A stretch of DNA of 33,078 nucleotides from Flavobacteriaceae bacterium UBA5544 (GCA_002426755.1 DINI01000020.1:42650-75727), one strand, 5' to 3'; shown: positions 6,518 to 14,470, counted from the stretch's first letter. The notes: a model not told the origin generated them from the sequence alone. A program made the numbers and translations.

Positions 6518-7936
6518 ATGGATTATAAACAAGCCTTAAAACATCCAATCTTTAAAATCATCTCGCAAGCTTCAAAGGAATTGAGTGTTGATAGTTATGT
6601 GATTGGTGGTTTTGTGCGAGATTTCATTTTAAAAAGAGGCACACATAAAGACGTAGATATTGTTGCTATTGGCAGTGGCATAGAACTCGCAAAACAAGTT
6701 GCCAAAAATCTTCCAAACAAACCAAAAGTCCAGATTTTCAAAACATACGGAACCGCGATGCTTCGCTATGACGATATTGAAATCGAATTTGTGGGCGCAA
6801 GAAAGGAATCCTACAATGAAGACAGTCGTAACCCGATTGTTGAAAATGGCACTTTGGAAGATGACCAAAATCGTCGTGATTTTACTATCAATGCATTGGC
6901 GCTTGATTTAAGTGAAGAAAACTTTGGAAATCTTTTAGACCCTTTTAATGGTGTCAAAGATTTAGAAACTAAAATCATCAGGACACCATTAAATCCTGAT
7001 ATCACCTATAGTGACGACCCATTACGCATGATGCGTGCCATAAGGTTTGCAACGCAATTGGGCTTTACAATTGAAGTTGAATCGTTGCAAGCCATCCAAA
7101 GAAATCAAGACCGAATCAAAATTATTACCAACGAGCGCATCGTCGTAGAATTGAACAAAATTCTCGAAAGCGAAAAACCTTCCGTTGGATTTTTGCTATT
7201 GGAGAAAACCGGTTTATTGAATTACATTTTACCCGAACTCACAGCCTTAAAAGGGATTGATGAAGTGGAAGGCCAAACCCACAAAGACAATTTTTACCAC
7301 ACGTTGGAAGTGGTCGATAATATTTCAAAAAATACGGATGATGTCTGGTTGCGTTGGGCCGCATTGCTTCATGATATTGGCAAGGCACCAACCAAAAAAT
7401 TCAGTAAAAAAGTAGGCTGGACCTTTCATGCCCATGAATTTGAAGGAGCTAAAATGGTCTATCATTTGTTCAAACGTTTGAAAATGCCTTTGAATGACAA
7501 AATGAAATTCGTGCAAAAAATGGTCTTTATGAGTTCGCGACCCATCGCGCTATCAGATGATGATGTCACAGATTCCGCTGTTCGCCGTTTGGTATTTGAT
7601 GCTGGCGATTATGTAGAGGATTTGATGACCCTTTGCGAAGCTGACATCACAACTAAAAACCCGAAGAAATTCAACAAATATCACAATAACTTTAAGTTGG
7701 TAAGACAGAAAATTGTCGAAGTTGAAGAACGCGACCATATTCGGAATTTTCAACCTCCAATTTCTGGGGAAGATATTATGAAAACCTTCAATCTAAAACC
7801 TTCAAAGGAAATAGGAATCATTAAAGAAACCATTAAGGAAGCTATTCTGGAAGGTGATATTCCGAACGAGTACGAAGCTGCTTACGAATTGATGTTGAAG
7901 GAAGGAGACCGATTGGGACTTTCAAAAAGTGAATAG
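6518..7936 (+). CDS. cca: CCA tRNA nucleotidyltransferase / poly(A) polymerase family with HD domain
   Basis: A 472-aa class II nucleotidyltransferase that adds or repairs the 3' CCA end of tRNAs. Visible: GGFVRD at 30-35, DVDIVAIG with the metal-binding Asp pair at 45-47, NRRDFTINALA at 118-128, the DPLRMMRAIRFATQLGF motif at about 167-183, and an HD domain with H261 and H285-D286 (ALLHDIGKA). HD-carrying forms are common in Bacteroidetes. I start it at ATG 6518 (MDYKQAL). An in-frame ATG at 6437 would add 27 residues, overlap the previous gene and be translated straight through the repeat at 6494-6509. Confidence 0.92.
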   Translation: MDYKQALKHPIFKIISQASKELSVDSYVIGGFVRDFILKRGTHKDVDIVAIGSGIELAKQVAKNLPNKPKVQIFKTYGTAMLRYDDIEIEFVGARKESYNEDSRNPIVENGTLEDDQNRRDFTINALALDLSEENFGNLLDPFNGVKDLETKIIRTPLNPDITYSDDPLRMMRAIRFATQLGFTIEVESLQAIQRNQDRIKIITNERIVVELNKILESEKPSVGFLLLEKTGLLNYILPELTALKGIDEVEGQTHKDNFYHTLEVVDNISKNTDDVWLRWAALLHDIGKAPTKKFSKKVGWTFHAHEFEGAKMVYHLFKRLKMPLNDKMKFVQKMVFMSSRPIALSDDDVTDSAVRRLVFDAGDYVEDLMTLCEADITTKNPKKFNKYHNNFKLVRQKIVEVEERDHIRNFQPPISGEDIMKTFNLKPSKEIGIIKETIKEAILEGDIPNEYEAAYELMLKEGDRLGLSKSE

Positions 7937-7964
7937 TTTTCAGTCACAATTTTCAGTGTTCAGT
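7937..7964 (+). repeat. Short imperfect tandem TTTTCAGT repeat after cca
   Basis: TTTTCAGT occurs at 7937-7944 and 7950-7957, followed by GTTCAGT at 7958-7964, all just after the cca stop codon. Further on (7971-8010) comes a stretch with two AATCTAAAAAA blocks. There is no coding potential. It could be a decayed minisatellite of the kind often seen between genes in this group. Confidence 0.4.
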
Positions 7965-8023
7965 AAATAAATCTAAAAAATAAAAAGAACCGAAAAAATC
8001 TAAAAAAATCTCTTTGAAATATG

Positions 8024-8039
8024 ATTCGTGTATTCGTGG
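8024..8039 (+). repeat. Repeat copy 3 (solo, upstream of ctaA)
   Basis: ATTCGTGTATTCGTGG followed by CAAAAAA. It is identical to copy 2 over 16 bp and shares its longer flank (GGCAAAAAA) with copy 4. It is 49 bp before the GTG start of ctaA and has no partner in inverted orientation nearby. Confidence 0.85.
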
Positions 8040-8088
8040 CAAAAAATAACCCATAATAACAGATGGTTAACCGTAAATTAAGAAAATC

Positions 8089-9117
8089 GTGGCAAAAAAA
8101 AATATAAAAGACAACAAAAGTGTCATCTACTGGTTGCTCACAGGTTGTGTACTCATTTTTATCATGGTTGTAATTGGTGGCATCACGCGATTAACGCATT
8201 CTGGTCTATCTATTTCTAATTACAAACTGATTTCGGGGACACTTCCTCCAATGAACGAAGCAGAATGGCATGAAGCATTTGACCTATACAAACAATATCC
8301 CGAATACCAAAAACTCAACAATCATTTCGGATTGGAAGATTTCAAGGACATCTATTTCTGGGAATGGCTTCACAGGTTTATTGGTAGAATGATTGGTTTG
8401 GTGTTTTTTATTCCATTTGTTTATTTCCTCATCAAAAAGCAACTGTCAAAGGCAACCATTAAAAAATCAATTATACTGATGGTTTTAGGTGGTTTTCAAG
8501 GGTTTTTGGGATGGTACATGGTAAAGAGCGGACTTGTTGACCGACCGGACGTCAGTCACTTTAGATTGGCAGCACATTTAACAACAGCATTTATCACATT
8601 TGCTTACACTCTTTGGGTGGCCATGGATTTGATGTTTCCTTACAAAAAAGAAATAGACAAGAAATTCCGAAATCTCATCCGTTGGGGAATGGCCATTTTG
8701 TTGCTTCAAATTATTTATGGAGCCTTTGTTGCAGGGTTGGATGCTGGATTTATTCACAATCATTGGCCTTTTATGAATGAAGGCAAATTCATTCATGAAA
8801 CTGCATATACAGAATTGGAACCTGTCTACAAAAACTTTATTGAAGGCAAAAGCGGCGTACAATTTGTGCATCGCACTTTTGCTTACGTTGTGGTTATTAT
8901 TATCCTGATGATTTGGTACAAAGCCAAACGCATGACATTGACGAACTACCAATCAAAAGCAGTCGATTCTCTGTTCGTTATGGTTGGCGTTCAGTTTTTA
9001 TTGGGTGTTTTGACCATTATGCTCGCCGTTCCTGTTTGGTTGGGCGTATTGCACCAAGTTGGAGCATTCTTTTTGCTAACAGCTATGACATTTACATTGC
9101 ACAGATTCAGTAAATAG
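8089..9117 (+). CDS. ctaA: Heme A synthase, COX15/CtaA family
   Basis: A 342-aa polytopic membrane protein that oxidises heme O to heme A for aa3-type cytochrome oxidase. Seen: GGITRLTHSGLSISNYKLISGTLPP after the first TM, WEWLHRFIGRMIG with a heme-ligand His, VSHFRLAAHLTTAF, FVHRTFAYVVV and LGVLHQVGAFFLL, giving the expected paired His residues in about eight TM segments. The start is GTG at 8089. A stop codon lies 15 bp upstream in frame and no ATG is available, so the non-ATG start is well supported. The start region TCGTGGCAAAAAA resembles the 3' half of the nearby 16-bp repeat. Confidence 0.93.
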   Translation: MAKKNIKDNKSVIYWLLTGCVLIFIMVVIGGITRLTHSGLSISNYKLISGTLPPMNEAEWHEAFDLYKQYPEYQKLNNHFGLEDFKDIYFWEWLHRFIGRMIGLVFFIPFVYFLIKKQLSKATIKKSIILMVLGGFQGFLGWYMVKSGLVDRPDVSHFRLAAHLTTAFITFAYTLWVAMDLMFPYKKEIDKKFRNLIRWGMAILLLQIIYGAFVAGLDAGFIHNHWPFMNEGKFIHETAYTELEPVYKNFIEGKSGVQFVHRTFAYVVVIIILMIWYKAKRMTLTNYQSKAVDSLFVMVGVQFLLGVLTIMLAVPVWLGVLHQVGAFFLLTAMTFTLHRFSK

Positions 9118-9142
9118 TCACAGAAAAAAATTATATTTGAGT

Positions 9143-9658
9143 ATGATTTATAGATTTAGAGTTATCCTTGATAACGATACAGAAGACAATGTTTTTCGAG
9201 ATTTGGAAATCCGCGAAACAGATACGCTTGAAGATTTGCATAATGTTATTGCGCAGTCTTTTGGGTTTGATGGTTCTGAAATGGCATCTTTCTACAGAAG
9301 TGATGACGACTGGAATCAAGGTGAAGAATTTTCCCTTTTTGACTTAAGTGAAGGTGCGGACAATGTCAATCTGATGCAAGAAACACTCATCAATTCGGTT
9401 GTTCATGAAGCCGAGACCAAACTTATTTATATTTACGATTTCCTGAACATGTGGATGTTTTTTGTGGAATTGGCAGAAATTGTTGAAGAAACCGATAGCG
9501 TCGATTATCCCAATTTGCTTTTCGCACACGGACAGGTTCCAGACGAAGCACCAGACAAATCGTTCTTGACAGATGATTTTGACGAATTCAATGAGTTTGA
9601 AGATGATTTAGATGTCGATGATTATGACCAATTGGATTTTGACGAGAATTGGAATTAA
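9143..9658 (+). CDS. Plasmid pRiA4b ORF-3-like family protein (IS1096 TnpR-like)
   Basis: A 171-aa soluble protein. MIYRFRVILDND...RDLEIRETDTLEDLHNVIAQSFGF matches the start of the PF07929 fold, with a long strand, a helix that begins TLEDLH and the FYRSDDDW / FSLFDL segment. The function of this family is not known, and the name is historical. The last 32 residues contain 15 Asp or Glu (DDFDEFNEF, DLDVDDYDQLDFDENWN), a strongly acidic tail. The start is ATG 9143; an in-frame TTG two codons earlier is less likely. It begins 25 bp after ctaA and could be cotranscribed with it. It is not evidence of a plasmid or IS element here. Confidence 0.85.
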   Translation: MIYRFRVILDNDTEDNVFRDLEIRETDTLEDLHNVIAQSFGFDGSEMASFYRSDDDWNQGEEFSLFDLSEGADNVNLMQETLINSVVHEAETKLIYIYDFLNMWMFFVELAEIVEETDSVDYPNLLFAHGQVPDEAPDKSFLTDDFDEFNEFEDDLDVDDYDQLDFDENWN

Positions 9659-9679
9659 ATAAACCCTAAACTTTCAAAG

Positions 9680-9805
9680 TTGGCCACACTCCTAATTCTT
9701 CTAGGTGTCTATATTTTCATAAAGATAATGATTAAAAACAATCAAAGAAAAAGAGATATTCAGAGGAGCACATCCATGTTCAGGAAACGTGGTATGCGAA
9801 AATAA
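9680..9805 (+). CDS. Probable small single-pass membrane protein, 41 aa
   Basis: A short reading frame, open from just after the preceding stop, gives TLLILLGVYIFIKIM, a hydrophobic segment long enough to cross the membrane. A very basic tail follows: KNNQRKRDIQRS, then MFRKRGMRK. The arrangement (short N-terminus, one TM, positive C-terminus) is unlikely by chance. The best start is TTG at 9680, about 21 bp after the previous gene's stop. ATG at 9728 would cut off the TM segment. I do not recognise the family. Cotranscription with the upstream gene is likely. Confidence is limited by the non-ATG start and by having one sequence only. Confidence 0.5.
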   Translation: MATLLILLGVYIFIKIMIKNNQRKRDIQRSTSMFRKRGMRK

Positions 9806-9808
9806 ACC

Positions 9809-9824
9809 ATTCGTGTATTCGTGG
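9809..9824 (+). repeat. Repeat copy 4 (solo, upstream of pduO)
   Basis: ATTCGTGTATTCGTGG followed by CAAAAAA, matching copy 3 over about 23 bp. It begins 3 bp after the stop of the small membrane protein frame and ends 44 bp before the pduO ATG. It lies just upstream of a TAACTTTG box at 9836. Confidence 0.85.
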
Positions 9825-9835
9825 CAAAAAACCAG

Positions 9836-9843
9836 TAACTTTG
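9836..9843 (+). promoter_or_regulatory. Putative -7 box for pduO
   Basis: TAACTTTG, an exact TAnnTTTG match, 25 bp before the ATG at 9869. The -33 position falls inside repeat copy 4, where TTC rather than TTG is found at 23-bp spacing. Confidence 0.4.
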
Positions 9844-9868
9844 AACTTCAAATTTTGAACTTTTCAGC

Positions 9869-10444
9869 ATGAAAATCTACACAAAAACGGGAGATAAAGG
9901 AACCACAGCATTATTTGGAGGCACACGAGTGCCAAAACATCATATCCGTATAGAAAGCTACGGAACTGTTGATGAACTCAATTCACATCTTGGATTGATT
10001 CGCGACCAAAACATTGACCAACATTATAAGGAAATCTTGATGGGTATTCAAGATAAATTGTTTACAGTGGGAGCGGTTTTGGCGACAGACCCAGAAAAAG
10101 CCATATTAAAAAGTGGAAAGGAACGATTAAACATTCCTAAAATTTCAGAAGCCGACATCCAACTTTTGGAACGTGAAATGGACAACATGAACGAGTCACT
10201 TCCTGAAATGACACACTTCGTTTTGCCCGGTGGGCATCAGACCGTGTCATTCTGTCATATAGCCCGCTGTGTATGTCGTAGAGCAGAACGTTTAGCCTCT
10301 GCACTCAACGATTTAGAGCCTTTTCTTCCAGAAGCTCTTACCTACCTCAACCGTCTTTCTGACTACCTATTTGTGTTGGCACGGAAGTTGTCTTATGACT
10401 TGCAAGCCGAGGAAATCAAATGGATTCCCAAAAAAGAATCCTAA
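9869..10444 (+). CDS. pduO: Cob(I)alamin adenosyltransferase, PduO type
   Basis: A 191-aa ATP:cob(I)alamin adenosyltransferase that makes coenzyme B12. Seen: the N-terminal ATP loop YTKTGDKGTTALFGG, RIESYGTVDELNSHLG, FVLPGGHQTVSFCHIARCVCRRAER with the R-x(3)-RR-E set that builds the active site, and YLNRLSDYLFVLAR. All catalytic motifs of the trimeric PduO family are intact. Adenosylcobalamin is needed by methylmalonyl-CoA mutase, and the mutase chaperone gene meaB lies at 19440, so the genome probably has that pathway. It appears monocistronic, with its own -7 box. Confidence 0.94.
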   Translation: MKIYTKTGDKGTTALFGGTRVPKHHIRIESYGTVDELNSHLGLIRDQNIDQHYKEILMGIQDKLFTVGAVLATDPEKAILKSGKERLNIPKISEADIQLLEREMDNMNESLPEMTHFVLPGGHQTVSFCHIARCVCRRAERLASALNDLEPFLPEALTYLNRLSDYLFVLARKLSYDLQAEEIKWIPKKES

Positions 10445-10559
10445 TAATTTTAGGCTATTCCGATTTTTTTGATTATCTATTAGAGGTCAGGAATTTAAGG
10501 TAAAAATGTACGCTCTTTATATTAATGGTAAATTAACTTTGAAATAATTCATTTTTTTC

Positions 10560-10589
10560 TTGACTTTTTGAACAAAAAAATTATTTTTG
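10560..10589 (+). promoter_or_regulatory. Strong Bacteroidetes promoter for the DUF2795-like gene
   Basis: TTG at 10560-10562 (TTGAC), 19 bp, then TATTTTTG at 10582-10589. Both boxes match the -33 / -7 consensus and the spacing is ideal, making this the best promoter in the window. Start of transcription is expected near 10596, 17 bp before the ATG. A second -7 match, TAACTTTG, lies upstream at 10534-10541. Confidence 0.65.
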
Positions 10590-10612
10590 CAGAAAATTAA
10601 AACGAACAACAA

Positions 10613-10834
10613 ATGTATTGGACATTAGAACTAGCATCTTATTTAAGTGATGCGCCTTGGCCAGCCACCAAAGACGAATTAATCGACTACGCAATCCGTA
10701 CAGGAGCGCCTTTGGAAGTGGTAGAGAATTTACAAGCAATTGAAGACGAAGGTGATTCTTATGATTCAATTGAAGAAATCTGGTCGGATTACCCAACAGA
10801 CGAAGATTACCTCTGGAACGAGGACGAATATTAA
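10613..10834 (+). CDS. DUF2795-like small acidic protein
   Basis: A 73-aa cytoplasmic protein. The core WPATKDELIDYAIRTGAPLEVVENLQAIEDE follows the DUF2795 pattern (P-x-(S/T)-K-x-E-L-x(4)-A...GAP-x-E-V), a helical domain of unknown function, conserved at this size in Bacteroidetes. The second half is very acidic (15 of the last 37 residues are Asp or Glu) and rich in Tyr and Trp. It has its own strong promoter and a strong terminator, so it is a separate, probably highly expressed transcript just upstream of secA. Confidence 0.85.
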   Translation: MYWTLELASYLSDAPWPATKDELIDYAIRTGAPLEVVENLQAIEDEGDSYDSIEEIWSDYPTDEDYLWNEDEY

Positions 10835-10855
10835 ATAAAATCAAAAAGAATAGTT

Positions 10856-10882
10856 AAAAAGTCTCATTATGAGACTTTTTTT
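10856..10882 (+). terminator. Rho-independent terminator after the DUF2795-like gene
   Basis: An 11-bp stem, AAAAAGTCTCA / TGAGACTTTTT with a TTA loop, followed by further T residues. It lies 22 bp after the stop codon. Because the arms are A-rich on the left and T-rich on the right, it could also work on the opposite strand. Confidence 0.85.
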
Positions 10883-10916
10883 GTGCGCTATTTTTTAATA
10901 AACATAACACAAACCG

Positions 10917-10924
10917 TATCTTTG
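10917..10924 (+). promoter_or_regulatory. Putative -7 box for secA
   Basis: TATCTTTG matches TAnnTTTG. It is 86 bp before the secA ATG, leaving an untranslated leader of about 80 bases (10931-11010). No TTG is found at the proper -33 distance. No obvious SecM-like leader peptide is seen in the leader. Confidence 0.4.
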
Positions 10925-11010
10925 TGAGCCTTAAAAAAGGGACACAAACGCGTTCACTAGATTATAGAATCGCTCGCAAACGATTCGCAACATAAAAACA
11001 TAACAACCTC

Positions 11011-14000
11011 ATGAGTTTTTTAGATTCAGTATTAAAGGTTTTTGTTGGCGATAAATCCAAACAGGATGTCAAAGCCATCACACCTATTGTCAATCAAATC
11101 AAAACATACGAAAAAGCATTGGAAGCTTTGTCTCACGACGAACTACGTGCCAAGACTGCCTTTTTCAAATCCAAGATTGCCGAAGCTCGACAGCCTTTTA
11201 ACGATTCCATCGAAAAACTTCAAAAAGAAGCTGAAGAAACAGAAGACATTGATGCTAGAGAAGATATCTATCAAGAAATTGACCGCATTAAAGATGATAT
11301 TTATAAAGTAACCGAAGATGTTCTAAATGACCTTCTTCCTGAAGCGTTTGCAGTAGTCAAAGAAACTGCCAAACGTTTTGTAAACAATACATCCCTCTCT
11401 GTTACGGCAAGTACTTTTGACAGAGAAATATCTGGAAGCAAAGAGTATGTTACATTAGAAAATGATAAAGCCATTTGGGCTAACTCATGGGATGCCGCCG
11501 GTAAAGCCATCACTTGGGATATGATTCATTATGATGTTCAGTTGATTGGTGGTGTTGCATTGCACCAAGGTAAAATTGCCGAAATGCATACTGGTGAAGG
11601 TAAAACTTTGGTGGCATCGCTACCTATGTATCTCAATGCGCTCGCTGGTAACGGTGTCCATTTAGTAACTGTTAATGATTATTTGGCAAAACGTGATAGT
11701 GCGTGGATGGCACCTTTGTTTGAGTTCCATGGATTGAGCGTTGATTGTATTGATTATCACCAACCAAATTCAGCCGCTCGTAAAAAAGCTTATTTGGCAG
11801 ATATAACTTACGGAACCAATAACGAATTCGGTTTCGATTACTTACGTGATAACATGGCACATTCCCCAGATGATTTGGTTCAGCGCCCACACCACTACGC
11901 GATTGTCGATGAGGTGGATTCTGTTTTGGTCGATGATGCCCGTACACCATTGATTATTTCTGGACCTGTTCCCCAGGGCGAACGTCATGAGTTTATCGAA
12001 TTGAAACCAAAAGTAGATTCGATTGTAGAAGTACAACGCAAATATTTGACCGGTGTTTTAGCGGAAGCTAAAAAATTGATTTCTGAAGGAGATACCAAGG
12101 AAGGTGGCTTTAAATTATTAAGAGTTTATCGAGGAATGCCCAAAAATAAGGCATTGATTAAATATTTGAGTGAAGAAGGTGTGAAAATGCTCCTTCAAAA
12201 AACTGAAAATCATTACATGTCCGACAACAATCGTGAAATGCCAAAGGTTGACGAAGCATTGTACTATGTAATTGACGAAAAAAACAATCAAGTTGAGTTA
12301 TCCGATAAGGGTGTTGAGTTTCTTTCAGGAAAAGAAGACCCTAACTTTTTTGTAATGCCAGAAATCGGTACCGAAATTGCCAAAATTGAATCTCAAAACC
12401 TTTCAAAAGAAGAAGAAGCCGAAGCAAAAGAAGAGTTGTTCCGTGATTTTGGAATCAAATCTGAACGTATCCATACCCTGAACCAATTATTGAAAGCCTA
12501 TGCCCTATTTGAAAAGGACATTCAATATGTGGTCATTGATAATAAAGTAATGATTGTTGATGAGCAAACCGGTCGTATTATGGATGGACGTCGTTATAGC
12601 GACGGGTTACATCAAGCTATAGAAGCAAAAGAAAACGTAAAAATTGAAGCAGTCACACAAACTTTTGCAACGGTAACACTTCAAAATTACTTTAGAATGT
12701 ACCGCAAATTGGCTGGGATGACTGGTACTGCGGTAACGGAAGCTGGTGAATTCTGGGAAATATACAAATTGGATGTGGTGGAAATTCCAACCAACAAACC
12801 AATTGCGCGTGATGATAGACAAGATTTGGTTTACAAAACCAAACGTGAAAAATACAATGCAGTTATCGATGAGGTTACCAAACTCTCTCAAGAAGGACGT
12901 CCGGTATTGATTGGTACAACCTCGGTTGAAATCAGTGAGTTATTGGGCAAAATGTTGACCTTACGAAAAGTACCACACAACGTTTTGAATGCAAAATTGC
13001 ACAAAAAAGAAGCAGATATTGTTGCTGAAGCCGGACAGCCAGGTCAGGTAACAATTGCCACCAATATGGCAGGACGTGGTACCGATATTAAACTGGCTGA
13101 TGCTGTTAAAGCTGCTGGAGGTTTAGCAATTGTTGGTACAGAACGTCATGATTCGCGTCGTGTGGATAGACAGCTTCGTGGTCGTGCTGGGCGTCAGGGT
13201 GATGTTGGTAGCTCGCAATTTTATGTTTCTTTAGAGGATAATTTAATGCGACTCTTTGGTAGCGAGCGTATCGCCAAAATGATGGACAGAATGGGACTGA
13301 AGGAAGGTGAAGTGATCCAACATTCAATGATTTCAAAATCCATTGAGCGAGCGCAGAAAAAGGTTGAGGAAAATAACTTTGGTGTGCGTAAACGCCTCTT
13401 GGAATATGATGATGTCATGAATGCTCAACGTGAAGTAGTTTACAAACGTCGTCGTCACGCTTTGCATGGTGAGCGTTTGCGTGTAGATTTGGCAAATATG
13501 ATCTATGATACTTCAGAAGTCATTACCGAAACCAATAAAGCCGCTAATGATTTCAAGAATTTCGAATTTGAATTGATTCGTTATTTCTCTATGAGTTCAC
13601 CTGTTTCTGAACAGGAATTCAACAAACTTTCTGAAAAGGAATTGGCTGGAAAAGTTTATAAAGCAGCATTTGAGCACTATCGTGAGAAGATGCAACGAAA
13701 TGCAGATATGGCATTTCCGGTCATCAAGAATGTTTATGAAAATCAACGTGACAAATTCAAACGCATCGTTGTTCCCTTTACCGACGGAGTCAAAACGCTT
13801 CAAGTAGTTACAGATCTTGAAAAAGCATATAGTACAAACGGTAAACAATTGATAAATGATTTCGAAAAGAACATCACATTGGCAATTGTAGATGACGCCT
13901 GGAAAACACATTTGCGTAAAATGGACGAATTGAAACAATCTGTTCAATTGGCGGTACATGAGCAAAAAGACCCACTATTGATTTACAAATTCGAAGCTTT

Positions 14001-14361
14001 TGAATTATTTAAAGTGATGATTGACCAAGTAAATAAGGATGTCATTTCATTCTTGTTTAAAGGTGAGTTGCCAACAGAAACCCAAAACACAATTCAAGAA
14101 GCTAAAGCTCGTAAACAAGAAAAGTTGGAAACTCAAAAAGATGAAATCCCAAATATGGATGAGCGTTCGGCGCAAAGTAGAGCTGCTGGCAACACACAAC
14201 GCCAGGAAGTGGTGGAGACCATTGTACGTGACAAACCAAAAATTGGCCGTAATGATAAAGTCACCATCAAACACGTGATGAGCGGCGAAAACAGAACCGT
14301 GAAATATAAACAAGCTGAACCGCTTATAGCTAAAGGCGATTGGGTATTGACGGAAGAATAA
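11011..14361 (+). CDS. secA: Preprotein translocase ATPase SecA
   Basis: A 1116-aa ATPase that drives unfolded preproteins through SecYEG. Seen: MHTGEGKTLVA with the Walker A site at about 192-201, VDEVDSVLVDDARTPLIISGP (Walker B / DEAD-like box) from about 299, MTGTAVTEAGEFWEIY, GRGTDIKLA and RQLRGRAGRQGDVGSSQFYVSLEDNLMRLFG in the second ATPase domain. It is longer than E. coli SecA (901 aa), with charged insertions around residues 340-470, as is usual in Bacteroidetes. The C-terminus ends KYKQAEPLIAKGDWVLTEE and lacks the CxC...CH zinc motif that binds SecB. It is flanked by terminators on both sides, so it is likely transcribed alone. Confidence 0.98.
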   Translation: MSFLDSVLKVFVGDKSKQDVKAITPIVNQIKTYEKALEALSHDELRAKTAFFKSKIAEARQPFNDSIEKLQKEAEETEDIDAREDIYQEIDRIKDDIYKVTEDVLNDLLPEAFAVVKETAKRFVNNTSLSVTASTFDREISGSKEYVTLENDKAIWANSWDAAGKAITWDMIHYDVQLIGGVALHQGKIAEMHTGEGKTLVASLPMYLNALAGNGVHLVTVNDYLAKRDSAWMAPLFEFHGLSVDCIDYHQPNSAARKKAYLADITYGTNNEFGFDYLRDNMAHSPDDLVQRPHHYAIVDEVDSVLVDDARTPLIISGPVPQGERHEFIELKPKVDSIVEVQRKYLTGVLAEAKKLISEGDTKEGGFKLLRVYRGMPKNKALIKYLSEEGVKMLLQKTENHYMSDNNREMPKVDEALYYVIDEKNNQVELSDKGVEFLSGKEDPNFFVMPEIGTEIAKIESQNLSKEEEAEAKEELFRDFGIKSERIHTLNQLLKAYALFEKDIQYVVIDNKVMIVDEQTGRIMDGRRYSDGLHQAIEAKENVKIEAVTQTFATVTLQNYFRMYRKLAGMTGTAVTEAGEFWEIYKLDVVEIPTNKPIARDDRQDLVYKTKREKYNAVIDEVTKLSQEGRPVLIGTTSVEISELLGKMLTLRKVPHNVLNAKLHKKEADIVAEAGQPGQVTIATNMAGRGTDIKLADAVKAAGGLAIVGTERHDSRRVDRQLRGRAGRQGDVGSSQFYVSLEDNLMRLFGSERIAKMMDRMGLKEGEVIQHSMISKSIERAQKKVEENNFGVRKRLLEYDDVMNAQREVVYKRRRHALHGERLRVDLANMIYDTSEVITETNKAANDFKNFEFELIRYFSMSSPVSEQEFNKLSEKELAGKVYKAAFEHYREKMQRNADMAFPVIKNVYENQRDKFKRIVVPFTDGVKTLQVVTDLEKAYSTNGKQLINDFEKNITLAIVDDAWKTHLRKMDELKQSVQLAVHEQKDPLLIYKFEAFELFKVMIDQVNKDVISFLFKGELPTETQNTIQEAKARKQEKLETQKDEIPNMDERSAQSRAAGNTQRQEVVETIVRDKPKIGRNDKVTIKHVMSGENRTVKYKQAEPLIAKGDWVLTEE

Positions 14362-14435
14362 ACGAAGAGCAAAGAGTCAAGACACAAGATAAGAGACTTA
14401 TTTGTTTTCAAACCTTGTATATTGCAATAGAATAT

Positions 14436-14470
14436 AAAAATCCTGATATGTAGATGTCAGGATTTTTTTT
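14436..14470 (+). terminator. Rho-independent terminator after secA
   Basis: Arms AAAAATCCTGA (14436-14446) and TCAGGATTTTT (14457-14467) form an 11-bp stem with a 10-nt loop, followed by more T residues. Between the secA stop and this hairpin is a purine-rich stretch with AAGAG, AGTCAAGA and ACAAGATAAGAG units. Confidence 0.85.

Noticed and set aside
9132..9139. TATATTTG as a promoter for the pRiA4b-like gene
   Set aside because: It matches TAnnTTTG but ends only 3 bp before ATG 9143, so transcription would start inside the gene.
9143..9658. pRiA4b ORF-3 / IS1096 name as a sign of a plasmid or insertion sequence
   Set aside because: The family is widespread in chromosomes; no transposase, terminal repeats or replication genes are near it.
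6053..9824. ATTCGTG repeats as a CRISPR array
   Set aside because: Only four copies, spaced by hundreds to thousands of bases with genes between them, in two orientations; no cas genes.
10925..11010. SecM-like leader peptide or riboswitch before secA
   Set aside because: The 86-bp leader has no open frame with an arrest-type end and no convincing paired structure.
11842..12036. Antisense frame in secA and other short minus frames between 11301 and 12891
   Set aside because: Shadows of the SecA ATPase domain; no independent evidence.
13597..13965. Antisense frame of 122 aa inside secA
   Set aside because: No domain, lies opposite conserved SecA coding sequence, composition is that of a mirror frame.
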